The notes beneath the pieces were generated by a model. The model searched no databases and was not told where the DNA came from. It was given only the letters and a program-made list of their open reading frames with translations. 43,155 nucleotides of DNA from an uncultured Eubacterium sp. (GTDB lineage Bacteria; Bacillota; Clostridia; Oscillospirales; Acutalibacteraceae), in the NCBI GenBank assembly GCA_944380545.1, contig CALWHV010000011.1, forward strand, positions 1 through 43,155, in the 5' to 3' direction. Shown here piece after piece: positions 1-7,432 of the stretch. The stretch's first letter is position 1. Each line of letters opens with the position of its first letter. The position numbers and the translations under genes were made by a program.

Positions 1-1
1 A

Positions 2-481
2 GACGGCAAGCGCCGGATTTCAGGAAAAATAATCAAATTTATAATCATAGCGGCTGTAATTATGGCAGTTGCGGCAACCGCTTTCGCCAATCCTTCAAGC
101 AGAAAGTTCATTATAGACAGGTTTTCAAATCGTTCCGAATACAATGTGCAGGATGCATCTGAAGCACAAGAAGTAAAATCGTTAGAATTAAATTATATTC
201 CTGCCGGATTTAAGAAAACGGAGGATTATGGTTACATATATTTATATGAAAACGGCAATAAATATTTTTCCGTAGAAAAAATGAATTTAAATTCAACAGT
301 TGGCTTTGATACCGAAAAACACGAATACGAACACTTAATGATAAACGGTGCAAACGCCGTATATTACCAATCAGGCGAAAATGCAGGCGGAATATTATTC
401 AACAACACAAATTACATTTATCTCATAGAAGGAAATATAGGGAAGGATGAACTTGTAAAAATTGCACAAAATATTGAATAA
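2..481 (+). CDS. DUF4367-type anti-sigma-like membrane protein, 5'-truncated by the window edge
   Basis: The reading frame is open from the left edge, so the true start lies outside. The visible part starts with basic residues (GKRRISGK), then one membrane segment (IIKFIIIAAVIMAVAATAFA), then about 130 extracellular residues. The end of that domain, with a tyrosine-rich stretch and LVKIAQNIE at the C-terminus, resembles DUF4367 domains. From family knowledge, these often sit on anti-sigma-like proteins encoded next to ECF sigma genes, so a sigma gene just left of the window is a reasonable guess. A terminator follows the stop. The DUF4367 assignment is by eye, and the regulatory role is inference supported only by the ECF-like leader downstream. 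Confidence 0.6.
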   Translation, partial: DGKRRISGKIIKFIIIAAVIMAVAATAFANPSSRKFIIDRFSNRSEYNVQDASEAQEVKSLELNYIPAGFKKTEDYGYIYLYENGNKYFSVEKMNLNSTVGFDTEKHEYEHLMINGANAVYYQSGENAGGILFNNTNYIYLIEGNIGKDELVKIAQNIE

Positions 482-490
482 TTATTTGTA

Positions 491-525
491 AAAGAAGCTG
501 AATTTACAGCTTCTTTTATTTTTTT
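491..525 (+). terminator. Rho-independent terminator after the DUF4367 gene
   Basis: A 10-base perfect stem (AAAGAAGCTG with CAGCTTCTTT) has a 6-base loop and is followed by a T-rich tract. It separates the anti-sigma-like gene from the leader and secreted-protein gene downstream. Confidence 0.85.
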
Positions 526-593
526 CGTCACAAAATAGATTTTTTAAAGGATTAAGTATATTGAAAGAATTTTTAAGAGAGGAGGTGTTGATA
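526..593 (+). promoter_or_regulatory. ECF-like promoter and leader, copy 1
   Basis: The leader contains GTCACA, a 16-base spacer, GGATTA, and then a strong Shine-Dalgarno GGAGG at 581-585. It is almost identical to bases 4533-4600. Conservation of the upstream part together with the ribosome site suggests a shared promoter. The -35-like GTCAC is unlike the sigma-A promoters elsewhere in this window. Recognition by an ECF sigma factor is inference, encouraged by the anti-sigma-like gene just upstream. Confidence 0.45.
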
Positions 594-1001
594 ATGGTTA
601 AAAGAAAAAATTTATTTAGCACTTTCGTTTTTTTCGTTTTATCATTAGTTATAATTTTCAACAGCTTTGCAATCGTTGGTGCCTCTGCTAATGACGGACC
701 GGAAATAGTGCCTTATTACACTAATATAACAAGCTGCTCGGTAAGTTTAAATGTTTCAGGCATAAAAGCAGAATGCAAGGCTACGGTTAGAGCAAAGAGC
801 TCGATGAATCTTAAAATAAAAATGGAACTGCAAAAAGAAAAATCAAGCGGATACGAAACCGTTAAAACCTGGACAAGCAGTAATACAGGAATATTGTTGA
901 CGATGTCAGAATCAAGAAACATAAATATTTTATGCAATTACAGACTCAAAGTTACTTTCACTGCCGGCTCCGAAACTCAAGTAATGTATAGATATTGGTA
1001 G
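594..1001 (+). CDS. Small secreted protein, function unknown
   Basis: The product is 135 residues. The ATG at 594 is preferred over a TTG at 561 because GGAGG lies 8 bases upstream. Residues 1-31 form a signal peptide (basic MVKRK, long hydrophobic core, likely cut near VGASA). The mature part is short, Ser/Thr/Lys-rich and beta-strand-like, with two cysteines flanking a Val/Ile-rich stretch and a C-terminal Tyr-Arg-Tyr-Trp. It resembles uncharacterised small exported Firmicutes proteins (possibly DUF6147, from memory). It is expressed from the ECF-like leader. A broken copy of its first codons lies at 4601. No catalytic motif is visible. Confidence 0.75.
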   Translation: MVKRKNLFSTFVFFVLSLVIIFNSFAIVGASANDGPEIVPYYTNITSCSVSLNVSGIKAECKATVRAKSSMNLKIKMELQKEKSSGYETVKTWTSSNTGILLTMSESRNINILCNYRLKVTFTAGSETQVMYRYW

Positions 1002-1108
1002 TCATTTTATGGGCTTATGTTTATTTTATGAAAGAGGTGTTTCCGATGTTTTGATTACGCCTATTGCGATAAGCAAAAAGATATTGTAAATGAGAGGTGA
1101 TCGTAAAA

Positions 1109-1231
1109 TTGTCAAAAAAATAAATCGCCTTCGTTGTTGCCGCAATAACAGCAGTTACTGTATTTGCAAGCACTATGTACATCAATAATCTTAATCGTAT
1201 GGTAAGCACAGAGTATTACCGCGAATTTTAA
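1109..1231 (+). pseudogene. Broken small exported peptide gene
   Basis: A GAGAGGTGA ribosome site precedes a TTG start. Four codons (Met-Ser-Lys-Lys) are followed by an in-frame TAA in an A-run, after which the same frame continues for 35 codons as a typical export signal (IAFVVAAITAVTVFAS) ending with a stop at 1229. A one-codon change or slippage in the A7 tract would restore a lysine-rich signal peptide. The likeliest reading is a decayed member of the local secreted-protein set. A programmed slippage event is possible but unsupported. Confidence 0.45.
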
Positions 1232-1241
1232 ACAAACATTG

Positions 1242-1276
1242 TTTTGATTTGCAAACAAAATATTAGTAAATCAAAA
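1242..1276 (+). promoter_or_regulatory. 9-base inverted repeat upstream of a secreted-protein gene
   Basis: TTTTGATTT at 1242-1250 is mirrored by AAATCAAAA at 1268-1276, 29 bases before the ATG at 1305. It has no T-run, so it is more like an operator or 5' hairpin than a terminator. Its role is unknown. Confidence 0.35.
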
Positions 1277-1304
1277 ATCCAAAACTAATTTTGAGGTGAT
1301 TATA

Positions 1305-1793
1305 ATGAAGAAAAATGTTATATCTTTAGCAGCAGTTCTTTTCTTGATTTTGTCGTGTTTTAACCCTATTACGGCATTGGCAAATGACAACAATGAACAT
1401 AATTATTTCCAATTTACTACTGCAGTTACACGAATGGACAACGATGGAACATTTGAGTTTGAAATTGAAAAATGGGTTAAATCAGACAACTTTAAAGCAA
1501 CCAGTAATAAAATTACCGTTCAAACCAAAGCGCTGGTTCATTATGAGAACGGCAATATCGTTAACAATTACAAAAGTAACAATGTGAAGTTCAAAGTTGA
1601 ATTGATAAGCAGCCATAATCAAAAAGTCGTAGGTTCATATGTTGGAAAATGTGACAATATCAAGGGAGGCCTTCAGTTTGATGTAGAAAAGGGCAAACAA
1701 TACCATTTAAAAATATCTGTCTATCAAAGCTCGCTTGGTCCGTATGAATCCATAAAAGGCAGCGGCGAAGTTTATTATGTTGAGGTTTTATAA
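1305..1793 (+). CDS. Small secreted protein, paralogue of the protein at 3812
   Basis: The product is 162 residues. ATG at 1305 follows GAGGTGA; an upstream GTG at 1296 lies inside that ribosome site and is rejected. Residues 1-25 are a signal peptide (MKKNVISLAAVLFLILSCFN, cut near TALA). The mature part aligns with the 3812 product: a G-[TS]-F segment, then a phenylalanine followed by KATSNKIT, and a C-terminal VEKGKQYHL ... IKGSGEV block. Function is unknown; the all-beta look and export suggest a surface or extracellular role. It lies just before the first VanZ gene, 14 bases from that TTG start, so co-transcription is likely. Confidence 0.75.
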   Translation: MKKNVISLAAVLFLILSCFNPITALANDNNEHNYFQFTTAVTRMDNDGTFEFEIEKWVKSDNFKATSNKITVQTKALVHYENGNIVNNYKSNNVKFKVELISSHNQKVVGSYVGKCDNIKGGLQFDVEKGKQYHLKISVYQSSLGPYESIKGSGEVYYVEVL

Positions 1794-1807
1794 TTGGAGA
1801 TTAAAAT

Positions 1808-3205
1808 TTGAGAATCGAAGATATTCTGCCGTTATTGTTTCGCTATGCGTTTGCGGGACTTGCCGTGCTGGCTGTGCTGCTGGTTTTGTTTTTGAGCAGT
1901 TGGCTGATCTATAAAAAAGTTTTTCACGGGCAAAAGAAACTGCGCAAAAAGTATCTGGTGCTCGGGGCAGTGAGCTTTGTTTATCTTTTTATTGTTGCCT
2001 GTGCCGTTTTTGCCGACCGGACAGGGTACGAGGAGGGCGTGCAGAGCCTTTTTGCCAGCTACCGCCACGCCTGGTATTATTGGCGTTCGGCAGACTGGTT
2101 AAACATTGCGCTGAATATTCTGCTTTTTGTTCCGTTTGGTTTTTTCTTACCGCTTTGGAGCAAAAAACTGGAGAAGCTTTATATTACTGTTCCGGCAGGA
2201 TTTTTGCTTACATTGGTTATAGAATCCCTGCAATATATTCTGAAACTCGGCGTTTTTGAGTGGGACGATATTTTTAACAACACTATTGGTGCGCTTCTTG
2301 GCTATTGCGCATTAAAAATGGTTATCTGTGCCTTTCAACGCAAGCAGCTTAAAAAGGCGCTTTTATGCGGTGTGCCGTATTTGGCTGTTGTTGCTGCTTT
2401 TGGTGGTGTTTTCCTGGCGTATGCAGCGCAGCCCTACGGCAATTTGCAGTTGTCTTATTACGCAAAGCAAGCTCCGAACAATATAAGCGTAGCTGTAGGC
2501 GAATTAACGGATTTTGGCGATAAAGAAAATGTTTACAAGCAAGTGCCGGTATCTTGGGAAGAGGCACGCGCTGCGGCCAACGCACTTTTTGACGCTGCCG
2601 ACACAGTTGCGGATGATACCACGGAATTTTATGAGGACGGACGGTTTTCCATAGAGTCCGCCGATGGAGATTACACATTTACTATGGATACCGAAAACGG
2701 CACCTATCGATTTGAAGAGTTTGCTTATTTTTGGATGGATTCTTCACTGCGCCCATCCACACCACTATCTGCCGAAGAAGCACGCCTGGCGCTGCAGACC
2801 TATGGAATCGATTTGCCGCCCGATTGTCCGGCACAGGTTATAGAGGGGGATTGTTATGTGTTTTCTCCGGAAACGGAAACGCAAAACGGAATTGTGCGCG
2901 GCACTCTTTACTGTTATATAAACGAAAGCGGCGACATCGTTGGTATTACCAACGACATTGTTACACTGCAAATCGTATCGTCAGAGGATATCATAAATGT
3001 GCAGGAGGCTGTAGAACGCATCCGAGCGGGCAAATATTCGGCAGAATACCTACCGGAGTCTTATGCACTTGCTGTAAAGAGCTGTGAAATCTTCTTTGAC
3101 GAGGATTCTAAGGGCTTTTACCAGCCGGTATATTCGTTTATATGCGATGTTAAATCAGCCGGCGAGGCCACAGAAACGCGGATTCAAATTCCTGCTTTAA
3201 AATGA
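1808..3205 (+). CDS. VanZ-family membrane protein with a large C-terminal extracellular domain
   Basis: The product is 465 residues with a TTG start at 1808 after TTGGAGA. Residues 1-200 hold about five membrane segments with VanZ-like features: ALNILLFVPFGFFLP, then VIESLQYILKLGVFEWDDIFNNTIGALLGY. Classical VanZ lowers binding of lipoglycopeptides such as teicoplanin in enterococci, but most VanZ-like proteins are untested. After one more membrane segment (about 191-210), residues 215-465 are predicted outside the cell, acidic, with two weak PepSY-like alternations. Ordinary VanZ proteins are about 160-180 residues, so the tail is unusual. A second VanZ gene follows 36 bases downstream. Confidence 0.75.
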   Translation: MRIEDILPLLFRYAFAGLAVLAVLLVLFLSSWLIYKKVFHGQKKLRKKYLVLGAVSFVYLFIVACAVFADRTGYEEGVQSLFASYRHAWYYWRSADWLNIALNILLFVPFGFFLPLWSKKLEKLYITVPAGFLLTLVIESLQYILKLGVFEWDDIFNNTIGALLGYCALKMVICAFQRKQLKKALLCGVPYLAVVAAFGGVFLAYAAQPYGNLQLSYYAKQAPNNISVAVGELTDFGDKENVYKQVPVSWEEARAAANALFDAADTVADDTTEFYEDGRFSIESADGDYTFTMDTENGTYRFEEFAYFWMDSSLRPSTPLSAEEARLALQTYGIDLPPDCPAQVIEGDCYVFSPETETQNGIVRGTLYCYINESGDIVGITNDIVTLQIVSSEDIINVQEAVERIRAGKYSAEYLPESYALAVKSCEIFFDEDSKGFYQPVYSFICDVKSAGEATETRIQIPALK

Positions 3206-3241
3206 AAAAGCATACAACAAACAACAGTAAGGAAAATCCAA

Positions 3242-3775
3242 ATGAAACGAATAAAGCTTTCTCAAAAGCAACAAAAAATCATCTTTGCATTATTGTTGCT
3301 GCTCGTTTTTCTTTCTTATTTTGATACTGTTTTAGATGTGACCTTGTTCAAATATGTTCCTTTATCTCAAATTTCTTCTGCCGACCGTTATCGGGTAGAC
3401 AGCCTTAATCTGATTCCTTTTGCAGACTGGAATGTGGATCGAAGCGGTATGATTCGGGATGTTTTGCTGAATGTTATTTTGTTTTTCCCGTTTGGTTTTT
3501 TGATTCAAATGGGGCTTCAAAAAAACAGGCTTTTCTGGTTGTCAGTATTGATCCCTTTAACTTGCAGCCTGCTCATTGAGGTCTTGCAATATGTTTATCA
3601 GCTCGGCGTATCCGATATAACGGATTTAATCAGCAACATAATCGGCGCTGCGTGCGGCGCAGCCGTGTATTTGTTATTCAACACAATTTTTAAACAACAT
3701 AAAACTAAATTTAATAAAGTCCTGTTAGTGCTTTTGCTTTTGATTGCACTGTTTAATTTCTGTTTATCTTTATAA
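3242..3775 (+). CDS. VanZ-family membrane protein
   Basis: The product is 177 residues, the normal VanZ length. ATG at 3242 follows AAGGA. It has four membrane segments and the family signature: NLIPFADWN near residue 58, then VILFFPFGFLIQMG, then LLIEVLQYVYQLGVSDITDLISNIIGAACG. The acidic and Asn residues in the last block are the conserved polar positions of the family. It is probably in one transcript with the longer VanZ upstream. Envelope or antibiotic-related function is inferred from the family only. Confidence 0.85.
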   Translation: MKRIKLSQKQQKIIFALLLLLVFLSYFDTVLDVTLFKYVPLSQISSADRYRVDSLNLIPFADWNVDRSGMIRDVLLNVILFFPFGFLIQMGLQKNRLFWLSVLIPLTCSLLIEVLQYVYQLGVSDITDLISNIIGAACGAAVYLLFNTIFKQHKTKFNKVLLVLLLLIALFNFCLSL

Positions 3776-3811
3776 CGATCAATACATTATAATAAAAGGA
3801 GCTAATTAGAT

Positions 3812-4303
3812 ATGAAAAAAATAATAGCGTTCTTTGTAACACTGGTTTTAATGTTTACTTGCACATCAAGCATTGCTTTTGCAAACGAAAGTGCTAATAA
3901 TATCAATAAAGAAGATTGCGAGCAATATTTTGACTTGGTTTTTTACGATGACGAAGGTAATCTGATTCAGCCGCGCATCAATGCAGACGGTTCATTTACC
4001 TATTCTTTTACCTCAAGACTGCATTCGAGCCATTTCACGGCGAATGCTGACAAAATCACACTTAATTTTAGAACAACCACAGATAGCAAGTCCTATTATT
4101 ACATCGCACTATATGATGTAACTAAGAATCCGACTAATCCCACATTTAAAAGTATGACGCAGGCAAAAGATGATACTGAGCCTGACAGCAAAACTTTTAA
4201 TGTAAAAAAAGGTAACAAATATCGGCTTACCTTTCAAAAAGTTAATCCTAAAAATACCACCACTATTAAAGGAAGCGGGACTATTTCCGGTATAAAAAAA
4301 TAA
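3812..4303 (+). CDS. Small secreted protein, paralogue of the protein at 1305
   Basis: The product is 163 residues. ATG at 3812 follows AAGGAG. Residues 1-24 are a signal peptide (MKKIIAFFVTLVLMFTC, cut after AFA). The mature region shares with the 1305 product a G-[TS]-F segment, FTANADKITL, FNVKKGNKYRLTF and TIKGSGTISG. The two genes flank the VanZ pair, which suggests a duplicated unit. No known enzymatic motif is visible. Confidence 0.75.
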   Translation: MKKIIAFFVTLVLMFTCTSSIAFANESANNINKEDCEQYFDLVFYDDEGNLIQPRINADGSFTYSFTSRLHSSHFTANADKITLNFRTTTDSKSYYYIALYDVTKNPTNPTFKSMTQAKDDTEPDSKTFNVKKGNKYRLTFQKVNPKNTTTIKGSGTISGIKK

Positions 4304-4427
4304 CCCCGACATAAGGATGAATAAAGCGTTTGATAATTGCTTTTTTATTAAGCGAGATAAAAATGTAATCGTTATATCTTTTCAAAAATAAAAAGTCCCC
4401 TGCTTTTTTGCCATAGCGATCATTTTG

Positions 4428-4466
4428 AACGGCGCGTTGTTCTTTGTTTCGCAGCAACGCGCCGTT
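4428..4466. repeat. 12-base perfect inverted repeat
   Basis: AACGGCGCGTTG at 4428-4439 is perfectly mirrored by CAACGCGCCGTT at 4455-4466 with a 15-base loop. It is GC-rich in an AT-rich gap and no T-run follows on either strand, so it is not a standard terminator. It may be the remnant of a mobile element end or a REP-like hairpin. Confidence 0.5.
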
Positions 4467-4532
4467 TCGGCATTTCTGCAAACCATCTTGACAAGGAACG
4501 GATTTATCATTTAAAATAATTTTGAATAATTC

Positions 4533-4666
4533 CGTCACAAAATGGATTTTTTAAAGGATTAAGTATATTGAATGAGTTTTCAAGAGAGGTGGTGTTGATA
4601 ATGGTTAAAAGAAAAATTTATTTAACACATTCGTTGCATCCTGTATCAATGATAATAAAGTGTTGA
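4533..4666 (+). pseudogene. Second copy of the ECF-like leader with a frameshifted stub of the 594 gene
   Basis: Bases 4533-4634 match 526-628 with only about eight differences, including the GTCACA block and the ribosome site region. The copied ATG at 4601 starts Met-Val-Lys-Arg-Lys as in the gene at 594, but one A is missing from the A-run, so the frame shifts and stops at 4666 after 21 codons. The coding similarity ends at about base 4634. The promoter half is intact and probably drives the membrane protein at 4712, leaving the stub as a short leader ORF. Confidence 0.6.
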
Positions 4667-4711
4667 ATTACAAATAATTCATCAACATTGACAACTTCAT
4701 GGAGGTGTATG

Positions 4712-5491
4712 ATGATTAAAAACAAAGTTCTTGCAAAAGGGATAATAAAGTGCATAGTGCTGTTGGTGTTTGCCGCAGGTTCATTGTTGTTATCATTATG
4801 GATTGGAGATTCCATGGCGATTTTGTTTAACTCCGTGTTGGACAAATATCTCAACTACACCGAGTCAATGATGTATCTGTGGGCATCAGCGCTTGACAGA
4901 ATCTTTTTCCTGATATTTTTAATTTTGCTGATAATAAGCGTTGTTAAAATCATCAAGCACAAAAGGCTGAAAAAAAGCGCTGCGCAGATTGTTTTTATAT
5001 CGCTGTTCGCAGTGATAAACATAGCTTTTCTTATTGCCGTTATGTCATTTCAGGCAAGCGATATTAAAACAGTGGATTCAATTTCCGTCAAATCATATGT
5101 TGATATACACCGGGTGTTTGATGTTTCTTATGATGACGAGTCCTACAGGGAGCAGACAAATTACGGTAATATCTGTTCCGAGATACCTGTTAATTATGAG
5201 ATTCAGCAAGCGACGGATGAATATTCTGTTTTTACTTCCTGTATTCGGATAACCGATAACTCGCTTTTGTCTGAGTACTATGAAGAACTGAAGGAACGGG
5301 GTAAGGATTGCAAGGTGAAAGACCTGACCGCTCCGCAGCTCAAGGACATCTCGGCGGATACGGGCTATTATTGGAGCTACAATAATACTTTGAACATTGT
5401 TATTGTTAAAAAAGATGTTATATACAAAATCTATTTGCTCGGCGAACCGGTAAATAAAGATATGATGGTTGAAGAGCTTAATGAGCTTTAA
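4712..5491 (+). CDS. Unknown membrane protein with three N-terminal membrane segments
   Basis: The product is 259 residues. ATG at 4712 has GGAGG 6 bases upstream; the ATG at 4709 is too close. Membrane segments lie at about residues 8-34, 47-76 and 88-111, followed by an extracytoplasmic domain of about 145 residues rich in Tyr, Asp and Glu. No family was recognised. It lies downstream of the second ECF-like leader, so it may respond to the same signal as the secreted protein at 594. The terminator at 5592 closes the unit. Confidence 0.65.
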   Translation: MIKNKVLAKGIIKCIVLLVFAAGSLLLSLWIGDSMAILFNSVLDKYLNYTESMMYLWASALDRIFFLIFLILLIISVVKIIKHKRLKKSAAQIVFISLFAVINIAFLIAVMSFQASDIKTVDSISVKSYVDIHRVFDVSYDDESYREQTNYGNICSEIPVNYEIQQATDEYSVFTSCIRITDNSLLSEYYEELKERGKDCKVKDLTAPQLKDISADTGYYWSYNNTLNIVIVKKDVIYKIYLLGEPVNKDMMVEELNEL

Positions 5492-5591
5492 ACGATTCTC
5501 TGATTCAGCGGATACAATCGACGGAGCTTTTGCGGCAAAGATTTTTGCTGGAATGACGAATCGCTAAATCAAATAAAAGACGGACTGATGA

Positions 5592-5627
5592 AAAAACGCG
5601 CTTCGGAAAGCCGAAGCGCGTTTTTCA
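5592..5627. terminator. Bidirectional terminator between the membrane protein and nanA
   Basis: AAAAACGCGCTTCGG and its complement form a strong stem with a 4-base loop. It has T's on the plus side and A's before it, so it can end the plus-strand gene (stop 5491) and the minus-strand nan operon (stop 5647). Confidence 0.85.
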
Positions 5628-5646
5628 TTTATTTATGTATTGGATT

Positions 5647-6534
5647 TTATTCGGCGGCAAGCTTTTGCGCAATCTTTTTCATAGACGCGCGGCACTGCGC
5701 GCTTATGGGCAGGAACGGTCTTCTGCACTCGCCCATATCGACGCCGAGCTCGGTGAGAATGGCTTTTTCGGACTGGAAAACGCCGTATTTGATCATCTCG
5801 GAAATGATGGCGTCCGCCTCGTTCTGGCCCTGCTGGGCAGCCTTGAGATCGCCGTTTTGGAAATCCGTCATTATCTTCTTGAACTTTTTGCCCATAAAAT
5901 TATATGTGCTGCCGATGGCTCCGTCCGCGCCCATCGCAAGCCCGGCGAGGAGAGTTTCATCGAAGCCGTTATAGACAACGACCTCTCTGTCGAGCTGCTT
6001 GAATTTCTGAAGCGCGAACATATCGCTTGAGGTGTGCTTGATGCCGATGAACTTTTCGTTTTTGAAAAGGTCGTTTGCTATCTCCTTGGTGAGAGCAAAG
6101 CCGCTTGAGTTCGGGAAATTATAGATGATCATCGGCAGCGAGGTGCTGTTTGCGATATCCTGATAATAGCCGAGTATCGCCTCAAGCGGGAAGCCGTAAT
6201 AAAACGGCGCGACGGCAGAGATAGCGTCATAGCCGAGGCTTTCGGCGCATTTTGCCATTTCTATGGCGGAATCGGTGGCAATCGTGCCGACATGGGCAAT
6301 CAGAGTAACTCTGTTGCCCGCGGCTTCCTTAACGCACTTGAACACCTGCTCCCTTTCCTCGTTTGTGAGGAGCAGACCCTCGCCGGTGCTGCCGCCGACA
6401 TAAAAGCCGTCTATCCCGTTTTTGATATTGAACTCAACAAGATCGGCTATTGAGCCGTATTTGATGCTTCCGTCTGCATTGAACGGTGTGAGCAGAGCCG
6501 AAAAGAGCCCCTTGAATTTTTTAAGATCTGTCAT
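5647..6534 (-). CDS. nanA: N-acetylneuraminate lyase
   Basis: This 295-residue cytoplasmic (beta/alpha)8 enzyme of the DHDPS/NAL family splits N-acetylneuraminate into ManNAc and pyruvate. Visible signatures are GGSTGE (residues 47-52), the active-site tyrosine in YNFP (Tyr138), and the Schiff-base lysine in GIKHTSSD (Lys166). The TSSD following the lysine and the linkage to nanE favour NAL over dihydrodipicolinate synthase. ATG at 6534 has CAGGAGG upstream. It lies 18 bases downstream of nanE in one operon and ends at the 5592 terminator. No ManNAc kinase, nagA or nagB is adjacent. Confidence 0.93.
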   Translation of the reverse strand: MTDLKKFKGLFSALLTPFNADGSIKYGSIADLVEFNIKNGIDGFYVGGSTGEGLLLTNEEREQVFKCVKEAAGNRVTLIAHVGTIATDSAIEMAKCAESLGYDAISAVAPFYYGFPLEAILGYYQDIANSTSLPMIIYNFPNSSGFALTKEIANDLFKNEKFIGIKHTSSDMFALQKFKQLDREVVVYNGFDETLLAGLAMGADGAIGSTYNFMGKKFKKIMTDFQNGDLKAAQQGQNEADAIISEMIKYGVFQSEKAILTELGVDMGECRRPFLPISAQCRASMKKIAQKLAAE

Positions 6535-6552
6535 TTTTATCCTCCTGCTGCA

Positions 6553-7236
6553 TTAAAAATTGTTGTTCTTCTCAAAAACGCCTGCAAAGCGCTTTGTGAT
6601 ATCCATAGGCCTTGTTATCGCGCTGCCGATGACTACTGCATAGGGATTACATTCCAGCACCTTTTCAAGCTGCCCCGTTTCCCATATGCCGCCCTCTGCT
6701 ATGACCTTTGCCCTGAGGGTTGAGGTCATCTTTTTCAAAAGCTCGTAATCGGGTATCGCGGCGCCGGCGGTATACGGCGTGTAGCTGCGAAGCGTGGTGC
6801 CCACATAGTCAAAGCCCATCTCGTCCGCCGCCTTTGCCTCCTCGTAATCGGAGCAGTCCGCCATAATCTCGGTGTTCGGGGAGTTTTTGCGGATGTAATC
6901 AACAAGCTCCGAGAGCTCAACGCCGCCGGGACGCTTTCTTTGAGTGGCGTCCATTGCGATGACCTCGCACCCCGCTGTGAGCAGCTCCTTTACCTCCTTG
7001 AGCGTGGGAGTGATATAAATCTCGCTGTCCTCATACTCCGCCTTGATTATCCCGATAACGGGAACATCGACCTGCTCTTTTATCTCCTTTATATCGGAAA
7101 CATAATTCGCCCTTATTCCGCACGCGCCGCCGAGCACCGCAGCGCGGGCAAAATGGCCCATCATATGAAGCCCGTAAAGAGGCTCGCCCTTTACAGCCTG
7201 GCAAGAAACGATAAGGCCGCGCTTAAGATTAGCCGT
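6553..7236 (-). CDS. nanE: N-acetylmannosamine-6-phosphate 2-epimerase, apparent ACG start
   Basis: NanE converts ManNAc-6-P to GlcNAc-6-P. Family marks include GLIVSCQA, GEPLYG, MMGHFARAAV, GACGIRAN, IAMDATQR and IAEGG. The first ATG in frame is at 7164, but that would remove the first beta strand with GLIVSCQA. Reading back, the frame starts at an ACG at 7236, seven bases after GGCGG and about 21 bases after the predicted transcription start. No ATG, GTG or TTG exists between the promoter and 7164. From the ACG the protein is 227 residues, the normal family length. Either ACG is used or the start was lost by mutation or sequence error. Confidence 0.85.
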   Translation of the reverse strand, partial: TANLKRGLIVSCQAVKGEPLYGLHMMGHFARAAVLGGACGIRANYVSDIKEIKEQVDVPVIGIIKAEYEDSEIYITPTLKEVKELLTAGCEVIAMDATQRKRPGGVELSELVDYIRKNSPNTEIMADCSDYEEAKAADEMGFDYVGTTLRSYTPYTAGAAIPDYELLKKMTSTLRAKVIAEGGIWETGQLEKVLECNPYAVVIGSAITRPMDITKRFAGVFEKNNNF

Positions 7237-7263
7237 AAAACCACCGCCTTTTTTATTTTCTTT

Positions 7264-7292
7264 ATTCTATCACAAGGCGGCGCGCTTTTCAA
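7264..7292 (-). promoter_or_regulatory. Sigma-A promoter of nanEA
   Basis: On the minus strand, TTGAAA (7292-7287), a 17-base spacer and TAGAAT (7269-7264) predict transcription from about 7257. This places the start downstream of every possible conventional start codon except those inside nanE. Confidence 0.75.
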
Positions 7293-7397
7293 CACAAAAT
7301 CCCCGTCTTTTCCGCCCGCCGGCAGCGTGAATTTAATTGACGGATATTACATTTCTTGAAAATGTTAAAAAATTTCCGATTTTTGAAGCTTTTTCTA

Positions 7398-7426
7398 TTG
7401 AAATTCAGAACGAATCGTGATAAAAT
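7398..7426 (+). promoter_or_regulatory. Sigma-A promoter of the candidate small RNA
   Basis: TTGAAA (7398-7403), a 17-base spacer and TAAAAT (7421-7426) form a near-consensus promoter. No ORF starts within a useful distance downstream. Confidence 0.75.
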
Positions 7427-7432
7427 ATAGTT

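Noticed and set aside
4323..4346. Possible terminator after the secreted-protein gene at 3812
   Set aside because: The stem is only five base pairs with a long loop, too weak to call.
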